A stretch of 64,000 bases of DNA from Marispirochaeta aestuarii (lineage in GTDB: Bacteria; Spirochaetota; Spirochaetia; JC444; Marispirochaetaceae), in NCBI RefSeq assembly GCF_002087085.1, contig NZ_MWQY01000016.1, forward strand, positions 36,222-100,221, given 5' to 3'. Positions 7,998 through 15,943 of this stretch are shown here, in pieces. Numbering within the stretch: the first letter of the stretch is position 1; each line of letters begins with the position of its first letter. The notes under the pieces were generated by a model, which was given only the letters and a program-made list of their open reading frames with translations, did no database searches and was not told the DNA's origin. The position numbers were made by a program, and so were the translations under genes.

Positions 7998-10864
7998 AGG
8001 TAACTTTTATCCTGAACGGAAGGGAGATCTCCTTCGAAACTGCCCCGGGGGAGAAGGCACAGAAAGTTCTGCAGCGCAACGGCATCGCCTCGATCCGGGA
8101 TTCCGATAACGGCCGCGGTTTCGCCGGTTCCGACACGATTATCCTTGACGGAAAGGCCGTCTCTTCGGGATTGCTGCTGGCCCCCCAGCTGGAGGGGCGG
8201 GAGGTCCGCACGATAGAGTTTTACGGCGGCAGCAGAAACCCGAGCTTCGTACAGCAGGCCATGCTGGAAGCCGGCTGCGTGCAGTCCGGTTACAATTCTC
8301 CCGCGGCGGCGCTGATGATTCATGAACTCCTGAAGCGAAATCCCGATCCCGACCGGGAGGCGGTGAAGGATGCCCTTTCCGGGCTCTTTAACCGGGCTAC
8401 CGGCTACGAACAGTTTTTCGATGCCGTACGCATTGCCGCCGCCCGCATGAAGGATCCGTCCTATAAAAACGAGGGAATCCCCGAATTCGGGGAAGAGTAC
8501 AGCATAGTCGGCAAACCGGCGCCCAAGAAGGATTCCGCCCGCATGGTCGCGGGTGAGAAGGTCTACGTTGAAGACCGGGTTGAACCGGGAAGCTGCATTC
8601 TCAAGGTCCTGCGGAGTCCCCACGCCCATGCCAGGATACGATCCATCGACACCAGGGCCGCGGAGGCCGTGAAGGGTGTGGTGGCGGTTTTTACCCATAA
8701 GGACGTACCGCAGCGGACCTACAGCCAGGCCGGACAGGGATACCCCGAACCATCCCCCTACGACAGGATGCTGATTTCACGAAAGGTTCGCCACGTGGGC
8801 GACCGGGTGGCGGTGGTGGTTGCCGAGACGGATGAGGCAGCGGAAAAGGCCCTCTCCCTGATAAAGGTGGACTACGAACTGCTGCCGGTGGTGCTGGACT
8901 GGGACGATGCCTGGGCGGAGGATGCTCCCATTATTCACGGCGGAAGAATCGAGTATGTCGACGGAGCTCCGGAGGATCTGAATGAACTGAACGCCGGGGC
9001 GGATGACGGGGAAGAACCGGTACTCTATCAGTTCCCCATCGGCGGGAACCCCAGGAAAAACATAGCCGCTTCGGTTTCCGGGGGTATCGGTGATCTTGAA
9101 AAAGGTTTCGCCGAAGCTGATACGGTAATCGAAAGGACCTATACCACCACCCAGATCCAGTGTACTCCCCTGGAAACCCATACCTGTTATGCACGGGTCG
9201 AAGGGGACAGGCTCGTTATTCATGCGTCGACCCAGGTGCCCTATCACGTACGTCGCATTGTCGCCACCCTGCTGGACCTGCCTGAAAACCAGGTGCGGGT
9301 AATCAAGGAGCGTGTGGGCGGCGGCTACGGATCGAAGCAGGATATTGTTCTGGAGGAACTTACCGCCTTCTGCGCCTGGAAAACCGGGCGGGCTGTGTTC
9401 CATCAGTACAGCCGGGAGGAGGAGTTCATCGCCAACTCCACCCGAAAACCCATGCGCATTACCGTCAAGCTGGGGGCAAAAAAGGACGGCAGGCTTACGG
9501 CCATGTTCATGAAGATGGAGTCAAACCAGGGGGCCTACGGTGCCCACGCCCTGACGGTGCCCATGAACGGGGTCTCCAAGAGCCTACCCCTGTTTCTGTG
9601 CGACAACGCCGGCTTCGAGGTCGTGGCCTGCTACTCCAACCGGCCTCCCACGGGGGCCTACCAGGGCTACGGGGCTCCCAAGGGGAACTATGCCCTGCAG
9701 CTCGCAGTCCGGGAACTGGCGGCGGAGCTGGGGATGGACCATCTGGAACTGGTGGAGAAGAACCGGGTAACCGAAGGGGCCATGCTGGAGATTCTCAAAT
9801 GCCTTGGTGAAGGCCGGGAAGGTGCGGCGGCGCCGGCGGTAAGCTGCGGTCTGGGTCCTGCCCTGGAACAGGGGGCTGAGATGATCAGCTGGGGCAGGCG
9901 GGAAGATTCCGGCGATCCGGATGTAAGGATCGGCAAGGGATTCGCCACGGTGCAGCAGGGTTCTGGGCTCCCGGGGCTGGATGCCGCCAACGCTACCATC
10001 AAAATGCTTGGAGACGGCAGTTTCCTGGTTCAGTCCGGGGGGGCCGACCTTGGTACCGGTCTCGACCTGGTGAGCGCCAAGATGACAGCGGAGGTCCTGA
10101 AGTGCGGGCTGGAGGTGATTACCGTTCAGTCCGGGGATACCGATATGGCTCCCTTCGATACCGGGGCCTACGCCTCCAGCGGAACCTTCTTCTCCGGCGG
10201 GGCCACCTACAACGCGGCGCTGAAGATGGCGGGCAAGATTAAAAAGGAGGCTGCCGCGATTCTGGGAGAGAAGGAAGAGGATATCGAGCTGGCTGCTCCG
10301 GGAATCGCCCGGGGTAAAAAGGGCGAGCTGAGCTACCGTAAACTGGCCTGGCATACCCAGGGGGGAGAGGGCACAGGACAGCTGATAGCCTCGGCCTCCT
10401 TTGTGACGGATAAGTTCTCCTTTCCCTACGGTGCCCACTTCTGCCAGGTGGCGGTGAACACCCGCACCGGGAAGGTTACGGTGCAGAAGTACTACGCTCT
10501 GGAAGACTGCGGTACCCCCATCAACCCCGAGTACGCCCTGGGGCAGATCTACGGTGCGGTGGTCAAATCCATGGGACATGCCCTGTACGAGGAGATGATC
10601 TTTGACAAATCCGGCCGCTGCCTGACCACGGACCTGAGGAGCTACGGGGTTCCCATGATCGGGGATATCCCGGAGGATTTTAAATCCGTGCTGGTACGGA
10701 CGGACGACCCATTCGGGCCCTTCGGGGCAAAGTCGGTGTCGGAGATCAGCGTGAACGGGGCCGCTCCCGCCATAGCCAGCGCGATTTACGACGCGGTGGG
10801 GGTATGGATGCGGGACTGGCCCTTCAGTCCGGAAAAGGTGCTGAAGGCCCTGGGCAAGATTTAG
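7994..10864 (+). CDS. xdhD: XdhD: fused molybdopterin oxidoreductase with cysteine-less N-domain
   Basis: At 956 residues this matches E. coli XdhD in length and, as recalled, in sequence pattern (EDRV...LRSPHAHA, IKERVGGGYGSKQD, PTGAYQGYGAPKGN, GPFGAKSVSEI with likely catalytic Glu917). The N-terminal 150 residues have the shape of a [2Fe-2S] subunit, but the cluster ligands are almost all gone: the first motif reads SIRDSDNGRGFAGSD and the last reads LFNRATGY where CRCTGY is expected. Known context ties XdhD to anaerobic purine or urate metabolism in enterobacteria, where its reaction is not settled. A strong GAGGAGG ribosome site lies in the end of ygfM, and the genes overlap by four bases. 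Electron transfer to YgfM must bypass the missing clusters or use another partner. Confidence 0.92.
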   Translation: MKVTFILNGREISFETAPGEKAQKVLQRNGIASIRDSDNGRGFAGSDTIILDGKAVSSGLLLAPQLEGREVRTIEFYGGSRNPSFVQQAMLEAGCVQSGYNSPAAALMIHELLKRNPDPDREAVKDALSGLFNRATGYEQFFDAVRIAAARMKDPSYKNEGIPEFGEEYSIVGKPAPKKDSARMVAGEKVYVEDRVEPGSCILKVLRSPHAHARIRSIDTRAAEAVKGVVAVFTHKDVPQRTYSQAGQGYPEPSPYDRMLISRKVRHVGDRVAVVVAETDEAAEKALSLIKVDYELLPVVLDWDDAWAEDAPIIHGGRIEYVDGAPEDLNELNAGADDGEEPVLYQFPIGGNPRKNIAASVSGGIGDLEKGFAEADTVIERTYTTTQIQCTPLETHTCYARVEGDRLVIHASTQVPYHVRRIVATLLDLPENQVRVIKERVGGGYGSKQDIVLEELTAFCAWKTGRAVFHQYSREEEFIANSTRKPMRITVKLGAKKDGRLTAMFMKMESNQGAYGAHALTVPMNGVSKSLPLFLCDNAGFEVVACYSNRPPTGAYQGYGAPKGNYALQLAVRELAAELGMDHLELVEKNRVTEGAMLEILKCLGEGREGAAAPAVSCGLGPALEQGAEMISWGRREDSGDPDVRIGKGFATVQQGSGLPGLDAANATIKMLGDGSFLVQSGGADLGTGLDLVSAKMTAEVLKCGLEVITVQSGDTDMAPFDTGAYASSGTFFSGGATYNAALKMAGKIKKEAAAILGEKEEDIELAAPGIARGKKGELSYRKLAWHTQGGEGTGQLIASASFVTDKFSFPYGAHFCQVAVNTRTGKVTVQKYYALEDCGTPINPEYALGQIYGAVVKSMGHALYEEMIFDKSGRCLTTDLRSYGVPMIGDIPEDFKSVLVRTDDPFGPFGAKSVSEISVNGAAPAIASAIYDAVGVWMRDWPFSPEKVLKALGKI

Positions 10865-10867
10865 TCG

Positions 10868-10990
10868 CGACGAGCGTAAGGGATCCGGAGGGGCCGTCAG
10901 GCGACCGGCCGATTGAGGCCGGGCCGAAGCCGGAAGGCGGAGCCCGGAGGAGCCCGACCCGAGCCGCGTATGCGGTGAGGGGTACGCCCT
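10868..10990 (+). other. GC-rich intergenic segment, possibly degraded dispersed repeat
   Basis: The 156 bases between xdhD and ygeW begin with a very GC-rich stretch containing short runs such as GGATCCGGAGGGGCCGTCAGG and GGGCCGAAGCCGGAAGG. These resemble pieces of the complement of the two GC-rich repeats at 61.3 and 62.4 kb (GACGCGGAGGGCCGGGCGG, GTCCGTCAGGACGG). The likeness is partial and could be chance in GC-rich DNA. It holds no supported gene. The last 30 bases contain the ygeW ribosome site. Confidence 0.3.
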
Positions 10991-11020
10991 GAAAAAAAAC
11001 TGGATTGAAACGGAGAGAAG

Positions 11021-12217
11021 ATGGAACGGACAAGGATTGAAGCTCTGATAGCTGAGCTGGCCAAAAAGCAGGGAAGCGGGATGTACCTGAAGGATTTTCT
11101 GCTGACCTGGGAGAAAACGGACGACGAGATTGCCGCGACCTTTCTGGCGGCGGATGCGCTGAGGGCTTTGAGAGAGGAGAATGTATCCTGCAGGCTCTTT
11201 GATTCCGGGCTGGGGATAAGCCTGTTCAGAGACAATTCGACCAGGACGCGCTTCAGCTATGCCTCGGCCTGCAATCTGCTGGGGCTTGAGGTGCAGGACC
11301 TGGACGAGGGAAAGAGCCAGATTGCCCACGGCGAGACGGTGAGGGAAACCGCCAATATGGTCAGTTTTATGGCGGACGTGATCGGGATACGGGACGATAT
11401 GTACATCGGCAAGGGGAACACTTACATGCGGGAGGTTGCCGAGGCGGTGGAGATGGGACACGCCGAGGGGGTGCTGGAGCAGCGACCGACCCTGGTGAAC
11501 CTGCAGTGCGATATTGATCACCCCACCCAGTCGATGGCGGACATGCTGCACCTGATTCACCATTTCGGGGGTGTGGAAAAGCTCAAGGGCAGGAAAATCG
11601 CCATGACCTGGGCCTACAGTCCCTCCTACGGAAAGCCGCTGTCGGTGCCCCAGGGGGTAATCGGTCTGATGACCCGCTTCGGGATGGAGGTTGTGCTGGC
11701 CCATCCTGAAGGCTACGAGGTTATGCCGGAGGTGGAGGCTGTGGCCGGGAAAAACGCTGAAAGGTCCGGGGGGAGTTTTGAGCGAGTGAACAGCATGGAA
11801 GAGGCCTTTGCCGGAGCAGACATTGTCTACCCCAAGAGCTGGGCACCCTTCGCTGCCATGGAAAAACGGACGGAGCTCTACGGTCGGGGCGACTTCGACG
11901 GAATCAAGGCCCTGGAGAAGGAGCTCCTTGCACAGAATGCGAAACACACCGACTGGGAGTGCAGCGAGGAGCTGATGGCCGGGACCCGGGGGGGAGAAGC
12001 CCTCTATCTGCACTGTCTGCCGGCGGACATAAGCGGTGTGAGCTGCAGGCAGGGCGAGGTGGCTGCCTCTGTTTTTGACCGCTACCGGATACCTTTGTAC
12101 AAGCAGGCAAGCTACAAGCCCTACATAATCGCTGCGATGATTCTCTTGAGCAAGTTTCAGGACCCGGCGGCGAAGCTGAAAGGACTGCTGGAGGCTGGAG
12201 AGAAGCGGGTGAAGTAG
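11021..12217 (+). CDS. ygeW: Knotted carbamoyltransferase YgeW
   Basis: A 398-residue member of the aspartate/ornithine carbamoyltransferase family, matching E. coli YgeW end to end (398-residue class). The carbamoyl-phosphate loop STRTR is at residues 73-77, with DLDEGKSQIAHGETVRET and MTWAYSPSYGKPLSVPQG following; HCLPAD lies near 331-336. The amino-acid acceptor of YgeW is unsettled. In purine-degrading clusters it is thought to release carbamoyl phosphate from a ureido or carbamoyl intermediate, which carbamate kinase can use for ATP. A GGAGAG site sits a few bases before the ATG. It is the last gene of the plus-strand catabolic cluster; carbamate kinase, dihydropyrimidinase and YgeY are not in this window and may lie upstream. 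Confidence 0.93.
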   Translation: MERTRIEALIAELAKKQGSGMYLKDFLLTWEKTDDEIAATFLAADALRALREENVSCRLFDSGLGISLFRDNSTRTRFSYASACNLLGLEVQDLDEGKSQIAHGETVRETANMVSFMADVIGIRDDMYIGKGNTYMREVAEAVEMGHAEGVLEQRPTLVNLQCDIDHPTQSMADMLHLIHHFGGVEKLKGRKIAMTWAYSPSYGKPLSVPQGVIGLMTRFGMEVVLAHPEGYEVMPEVEAVAGKNAERSGGSFERVNSMEEAFAGADIVYPKSWAPFAAMEKRTELYGRGDFDGIKALEKELLAQNAKHTDWECSEELMAGTRGGEALYLHCLPADISGVSCRQGEVAASVFDRYRIPLYKQASYKPYIIAAMILLSKFQDPAAKLKGLLEAGEKRVK

Positions 12218-12225
12218 GGAGAAGA

Positions 12226-12490
12226 GAGGAAACCGCGCAGAGGCCGCAGAGTAACGCAGAGAGGAGACCGCGCAGAGGTCGCTGAGGGGAAGGCCGCGCA
12301 GAGGTCGCTGAGGGATGCAGAGGGGAAGGCCGCGGAGGGGACGCAGAGGCCGCAGAGTAACGCAGAGAGGAAACTGCGCAGAGGTCGCTGAGGGACGCAG
12401 AGGGGAAGAAGGTGACAGGAGAAAACTCGGCGCCCTCTGAGGTTCGGCGGTGATTCTCCTCAATCCTTGGTATGCTGTGCATCTCTGTTC
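12226..12490 (+). repeat. G/A-rich degenerate repeat array 3 with conserved tail
   Basis: This occupies the 299-base gap between ygeW and the GNAT gene. Units of about 35 bases (CCGCGCAGAGGTCGCTGAGG plus a GACGCAGAGGGGAAG-like linker) repeat to about 12412. A degenerate inverted end (CCCTCTGAGGTTCGGCGGTG) and the 12-mer GCATCTCTGTTC at 12479-12490 follow. That final 12-mer and the GGTGA(A)TTC-type block are shared with array 1, which marks both as copies of one mobile or dispersed element with a defined 3-prime end. No gene is supported within it. Confidence 0.85.
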
Positions 12491-12516
12491 CAAAAACAGG
12501 ATGAAATACAGATTAT

Positions 12517-13062
12517 ATGGATTTTCAGATAGATAAAACCATTACCCTGCGGGAATTACACGCCACCGATGCCGGGGATATTTTCCGTACCATCGACAGA
12601 CAGAGGGAGTATCTTGGCAGGTGGCTGCCCTTTGTGGAAACAACAATACGCCTAGAAGACTCCCGGGCGTTTGTTTCTTCCGTTGTGGATGCCCCTGAGG
12701 ATCGTTTCGAGCATGTTTTTTCGATTCGAGATACGGATACCTTCATCGGGCTTGTCGGTTTCAAGGATACCGACAGACAGAATAAAAAGACCGAGATAGG
12801 CTACTGGCTGTCGGAAGACCGGCAGGGGCGGGGGATCGTGACCCGGGCGGTGAAGCGGCTCTGCAAGTTTGCCTTCAGCGAGCTGGGAATGAACCGGATA
12901 CAGATAAAGTGCGCCGTTGGAAACGAAGGGAGCAAAAGGATTCCACTGCGTCTTGGCTTTACCCTGGAAGGAGTTGAACGGGACGGGGAGCTTCTTTCCG
13001 GCGGGGTCTATACGGATCTGGAGATCTACAGTCTTCTGAAAAGGGATGTTTCAGGGGATTAA
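12517..13062 (+). CDS. GNAT acetyltransferase, RimJ/RimL family
   Basis: A 181-residue N-acetyltransferase of the ribosomal-protein-serine acetyltransferase type. The N-terminal strand and helix (ITLRELHATDAGDIFRTID) are followed by IGLVGFKDTD and the acetyl-CoA loop around ENRQGRGIVTRAVK, where the family's Q/RxxGxG/A appears as RQGRGI (near residue 105). The C-terminal GFTLEGVERDGEL block is typical of proteins that acetylate an N-terminal serine or an aminoacyl group. The substrate cannot be deduced. It follows repeat array 3 by 26 bases. A decayed copy of its C-terminal end lies at 16.4 kb, after the next three genes. Confidence 0.85.
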   Translation: MDFQIDKTITLRELHATDAGDIFRTIDRQREYLGRWLPFVETTIRLEDSRAFVSSVVDAPEDRFEHVFSIRDTDTFIGLVGFKDTDRQNKKTEIGYWLSEDRQGRGIVTRAVKRLCKFAFSELGMNRIQIKCAVGNEGSKRIPLRLGFTLEGVERDGELLSGGVYTDLEIYSLLKRDVSGD

Positions 13063-13074
13063 GGGGATCGTTAT

Positions 13075-13121
13075 ACGCAATGCGTACTGTGTCCTCTTCA
13101 AGGGGCTTTCGCGCATTGCGT
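13075..13121. repeat. Inverted repeat downstream of the GNAT gene
   Basis: ACGCAATGCG at 13075-13084 is repeated in inverted form as CGCATTGCGT at 13112-13121, a perfect 10-bp stem with a 27-base loop that itself contains CCTC/GGGG pairs. It starts 12 bases after the GNAT stop. There is no T-run, so a Rho-independent terminator is doubtful; it may be an RNA-stabilising or protein-binding structure. Confidence 0.5.
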
Positions 13122-13248
13122 GAATCCCGCCGTGTCCATCAATTCTCAGGATGCATGTTTCCGGGGAAGGAGGACAGAAGTAGCCTGTCGGTCCTTGCCG
13201 GTGCCGTACGGGGATGACAGTACTTGCGCCGGTACGACATTTTTTCGC

Positions 13249-13277
13249 TTGACGGCACCCGAATCATCCAATATCCT
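13249..13277 (+). promoter_or_regulatory. Sigma-70-type promoter for the chemosensory operon
   Basis: TTGACG at 13249-13254 and TATCCT at 13272-13277 are separated by 17 bases, close to the sigma-70 consensus. The site is 47 bases before the kinase start, which has an AGGAAG ribosome site. The 262-base gap holds no supported gene. Confidence 0.6.
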
Positions 13278-13324
13278 GAAATCCTCAATTATAGTTTACT
13301 GATTTTCATTTTTAGGAAGTTTAT

Positions 13325-15472
13325 ATGCGTCGCACGTGGTTTTGGGCATTACTGGTATTTATTATATTCGTATTGCTTGTGGGAGCTGGAAGTTCCTTTC
13401 TTACCTATCAGAGGGTAGCCCGCCTGTCGGACTTGAAGACCCAGATGGATGAAACTCTCACAAAAATGGCGCAGCTGGTCAATGATACCTACTTCCTATT
13501 GTACGATTCCGACGATATCCGGGCTTCCCGGGAAGTATGGCGGGAATCCCTTGAAAATGCCTATATTGATCTGAATAATTTGTCCCAGCACCCGGGGCTG
13601 CAGCACGTGGATTCAGCAATAAGCCAGGAGATAGGCCAGATCAGAAGCTCATGGGAAAATACCGTCAGGAACTATTTCTCCGGTGATCAGTTTCTGTTGA
13701 ACTTCCTGGATTCCAAGGTTGAATTGAATACCAATGACAATATCAACAGCATGGTTTCCCAGGTTTCGCGGTTGATAAGTGAAACAGGAGTCGATTCAGG
13801 GCAGCAGGAGGACGTTTATCAGCTGAATCTGGCGTATTTGAGGCTGAGAACGGGAACAGCCCAGCTGCGGGTGTTTATTACCTCCGCTGTGGAAGAGTTG
13901 AGAGGCAATGTCCAGGATGAAACCGACAGAGCGCTGGAACAGACGTTTACTGTGTCCGGTATTGTTCTGGTACTTCTTCTGCTGCTGATCGTTCTTGTTC
14001 TGACCTTCAGTTTGCGGGTCCTTCGTCAGGCCAATATCGACCTGGAAGAACAGGTCAGGGAGAGGACCAGGGCCATTCAAAACCTTCTGGACTTTTCCGG
14101 GGTGGGGTATATTACCTTCGGACCTGATTTGATCATCAATCCTGAAATCTCACGGGAATGCAATACCATCTTCGGGCGCTCGATCGCGGGGGAGAACATT
14201 GCCCAGGTTCTGTTTTCTTCCAGCCAGCGGCAGGAGGATTTCTCCGATGCCATGGCCCTGGTTTTCTCAGGAACCTCCCATCCGGAGGTGGTTTTTAATG
14301 TTCTGGATTCCAAGACGTTCATAAATGACAAGACTATTGAAATGAGTTTTCGTCTGGTTGATGAGTCCACAATCATGGGACAGCTCAGGGATATTTCCGA
14401 GACTGAAGAACTGCAGAGAACTCTTGAAAGAGAGAACAGCCAGCGGGAAATGGTTCTGAAGGCAGTGACCTCCAAACGCTATTTCCTGAGTATTCTGGAT
14501 GATGCCAGGGAGCTCTTTGCAGCCCTGGAAGAGTGTATTGTGGACGGTAACTTCCACGCAGATGAAGAGAGAAAAAATCAGATAATCCGTGATATTCACA
14601 CCTTCAAGGCCAACGCTTCCTTTTTGAGGATGGCCCGGACCTCGAAACTTGCTCACATGCTGGAAGATGTCCTGATTGCCCAGGGCATACTCTCCGACGA
14701 GGAACCCCTGGGCAACGAGATTGCCGAGTTGAAAAAGGCTTTTAACGATGAAGTCTCCAGCGTGGTTGAGGTCCTTGGCCAGGAATGGCTTAAAGGGGCG
14801 GATAAGATTGAGATCAGCCTGAGATTGCTCGAGAAGACTCGAAAGTTCGTGCGGGATCGCTACCCGGAAGACAAGTATCTGATTCATGCAATCGATGTTC
14901 TTTCGTATCTGCCTCTCTCAATGCTGTTCATGCGCCTTGGTGATATGAGCCGGGATCTCGCTGCAACCAACGGGAAAAGGGTGAATGTCCTTATCGAAGA
15001 CAACGAGATTTCCGTTACACCTGAACAATACCAGAATCTGTTGCATGCGGTTAATCATATCCTTCGAAACATGATAACCCACGGTATTGAATTTCCGAGG
15101 CACAGGGAAAAAGCCGGTAAAAACCCCGAAGGTAACATTAAAATCCACTCCAGCCTGGAGGGGCGGGAAATCCAGATCAGGATTTCCGACGACGGGGCCG
15201 GTCTTTCCGTGAAAAAGATAACGGAACGGGCCAGGGAGATCGGATGGCTGGACGACGGGGGATCTCTGTCAACCAGGGAGAGTGTTAAGATGATCTTTGA
15301 ACCGGGGTTTTCAACCGCTGATACTGTGACCGCTGTTGCCGGCCGGGGATTCGGACTGGCTGCGGTAAAAGACGCGATCTATCAGATCGGTGGAAAAATC
15401 AGGGTATCCACCGCCCCGGGCAGGGGTACAACCTTTATTATTGTGATTCCAAATGAAAGGATGGGATATTAG
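13325..15472 (+). CDS. Membrane CheA-like histidine kinase with Hpt domain
   Basis: A 715-residue signalling kinase. A transmembrane helix at about residues 7-27 and another at about 208-231 enclose a ~180-residue extracytoplasmic sensor region of no recognised family. A short coiled coil (EEQVRERTRAIQ) leads into a PAS-like segment (about 250-365). The phosphoacceptor is in an Hpt-style helix, DIHTFKANASFL, with His425, as in CheA P1 rather than a classical HisKA. The C-terminal ATPase is also CheA-like (NHILRNMITHGIEFPRHR near 577, DDGAGLS, GRGFGLAAVK). No CheW-binding SH3 domain follows. It heads an operon with cheX and a CheY-like regulator with no gap, so it probably phosphorylates that regulator in response to an external cue. 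Confidence 0.85.
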   Translation: MRRTWFWALLVFIIFVLLVGAGSSFLTYQRVARLSDLKTQMDETLTKMAQLVNDTYFLLYDSDDIRASREVWRESLENAYIDLNNLSQHPGLQHVDSAISQEIGQIRSSWENTVRNYFSGDQFLLNFLDSKVELNTNDNINSMVSQVSRLISETGVDSGQQEDVYQLNLAYLRLRTGTAQLRVFITSAVEELRGNVQDETDRALEQTFTVSGIVLVLLLLLIVLVLTFSLRVLRQANIDLEEQVRERTRAIQNLLDFSGVGYITFGPDLIINPEISRECNTIFGRSIAGENIAQVLFSSSQRQEDFSDAMALVFSGTSHPEVVFNVLDSKTFINDKTIEMSFRLVDESTIMGQLRDISETEELQRTLERENSQREMVLKAVTSKRYFLSILDDARELFAALEECIVDGNFHADEERKNQIIRDIHTFKANASFLRMARTSKLAHMLEDVLIAQGILSDEEPLGNEIAELKKAFNDEVSSVVEVLGQEWLKGADKIEISLRLLEKTRKFVRDRYPEDKYLIHAIDVLSYLPLSMLFMRLGDMSRDLAATNGKRVNVLIEDNEISVTPEQYQNLLHAVNHILRNMITHGIEFPRHREKAGKNPEGNIKIHSSLEGREIQIRISDDGAGLSVKKITERAREIGWLDDGGSLSTRESVKMIFEPGFSTADTVTAVAGRGFGLAAVKDAIYQIGGKIRVSTAPGRGTTFIIVIPNERMGY

Positions 15473-15943
15473 ATGAAAGCAGAATATGCCAACGTTTTTA
15501 TACGAAGCGCGGTACACGTATTCAAGAAAGAACTGAATATTAATATGTCCCGTCAATCCCTGATTAAAAAGAATGCTCCCATTCCCGGGCTGCCGGTCTG
15601 TATTATCCTTGGAATAACCGGTCATGTTCGCGGGCAGGTGGTCTATTCTCTGGATAAAAGTTTCGCCCAGGATATTACCCATGCCATGCTGCCGAACAAA
15701 CTGCCCCATGAGCTGAAAAAGTATATTAACTCGGCGGTCGGAGAAATCGGAAATATGATCACCGGCCAGGCCAGTATTGAGTTGGCCGGTCAGGATAAGA
15801 TCATAAATCTGACACCTCCGGCTGTTTTTACGGGAGATCAGATGGTGGTTGATTTTCTTGAGATGCCGACAGTTTCGCTCAGGCTCCTCTCTGAGATGGG
15901 GATGCTCGAAATCAATATTGCGATAATGGAGGAGGTGCTGTAA
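15473..15943 (+). CDS. cheX: CheX-family CheY-P phosphatase
   Basis: A 156-residue CheC/CheX-family protein. The phosphatase signature ExxN is visible as Glu91 and Asn94 in GEIGNMITGQA, the single active helix expected of CheX. CheX is the usual CheY-phosphate phosphatase of spirochaetes. The start codon directly follows the kinase stop codon, and its stop overlaps the start of the response regulator. It should remove phosphate from the downstream CheY-like protein and end the signal from the kinase. The overlapping arrangement implies matched synthesis of all three. Confidence 0.85.
   Translation: MKAEYANVFIRSAVHVFKKELNINMSRQSLIKKNAPIPGLPVCIILGITGHVRGQVVYSLDKSFAQDITHAMLPNKLPHELKKYINSAVGEIGNMITGQASIELAGQDKIINLTPPAVFTGDQMVVDFLEMPTVSLRLLSEMGMLEINIAIMEEVL

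Noticed and set aside
190..10864. Selenocysteine codons in the molybdenum hydroxylase genes
   Set aside because: Related enzymes in some clusters are selenium-dependent, but all frames are open without in-frame UGA, and I saw no SECIS-like element.
1..12217. Purine riboswitch in front of the catabolic genes
   Set aside because: No xanthine, guanine or PRPP-type riboswitch core was visible in the intergenic stretches, which are repeats or overlaps.
5119..12490. Possible CRISPR arrays in the three repeat regions
   Set aside because: Units are degenerate and directly joined, spacing is irregular, and there are no unique spacers of constant length or cas genes.
9584..12493. A 969-codon open frame on the minus strand
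   Set aside because: It runs antisense through xdhD and ygeW, whose plus-strand products match known families end to end, and its first 150 residues are Pro/Leu/Arg repeats from array 3. It is a by-product of high GC and the repeat.
13120..13418. Two short plus-strand frames upstream of the kinase
   Set aside because: They lack ribosome sites and overlap the promoter and kinase start.
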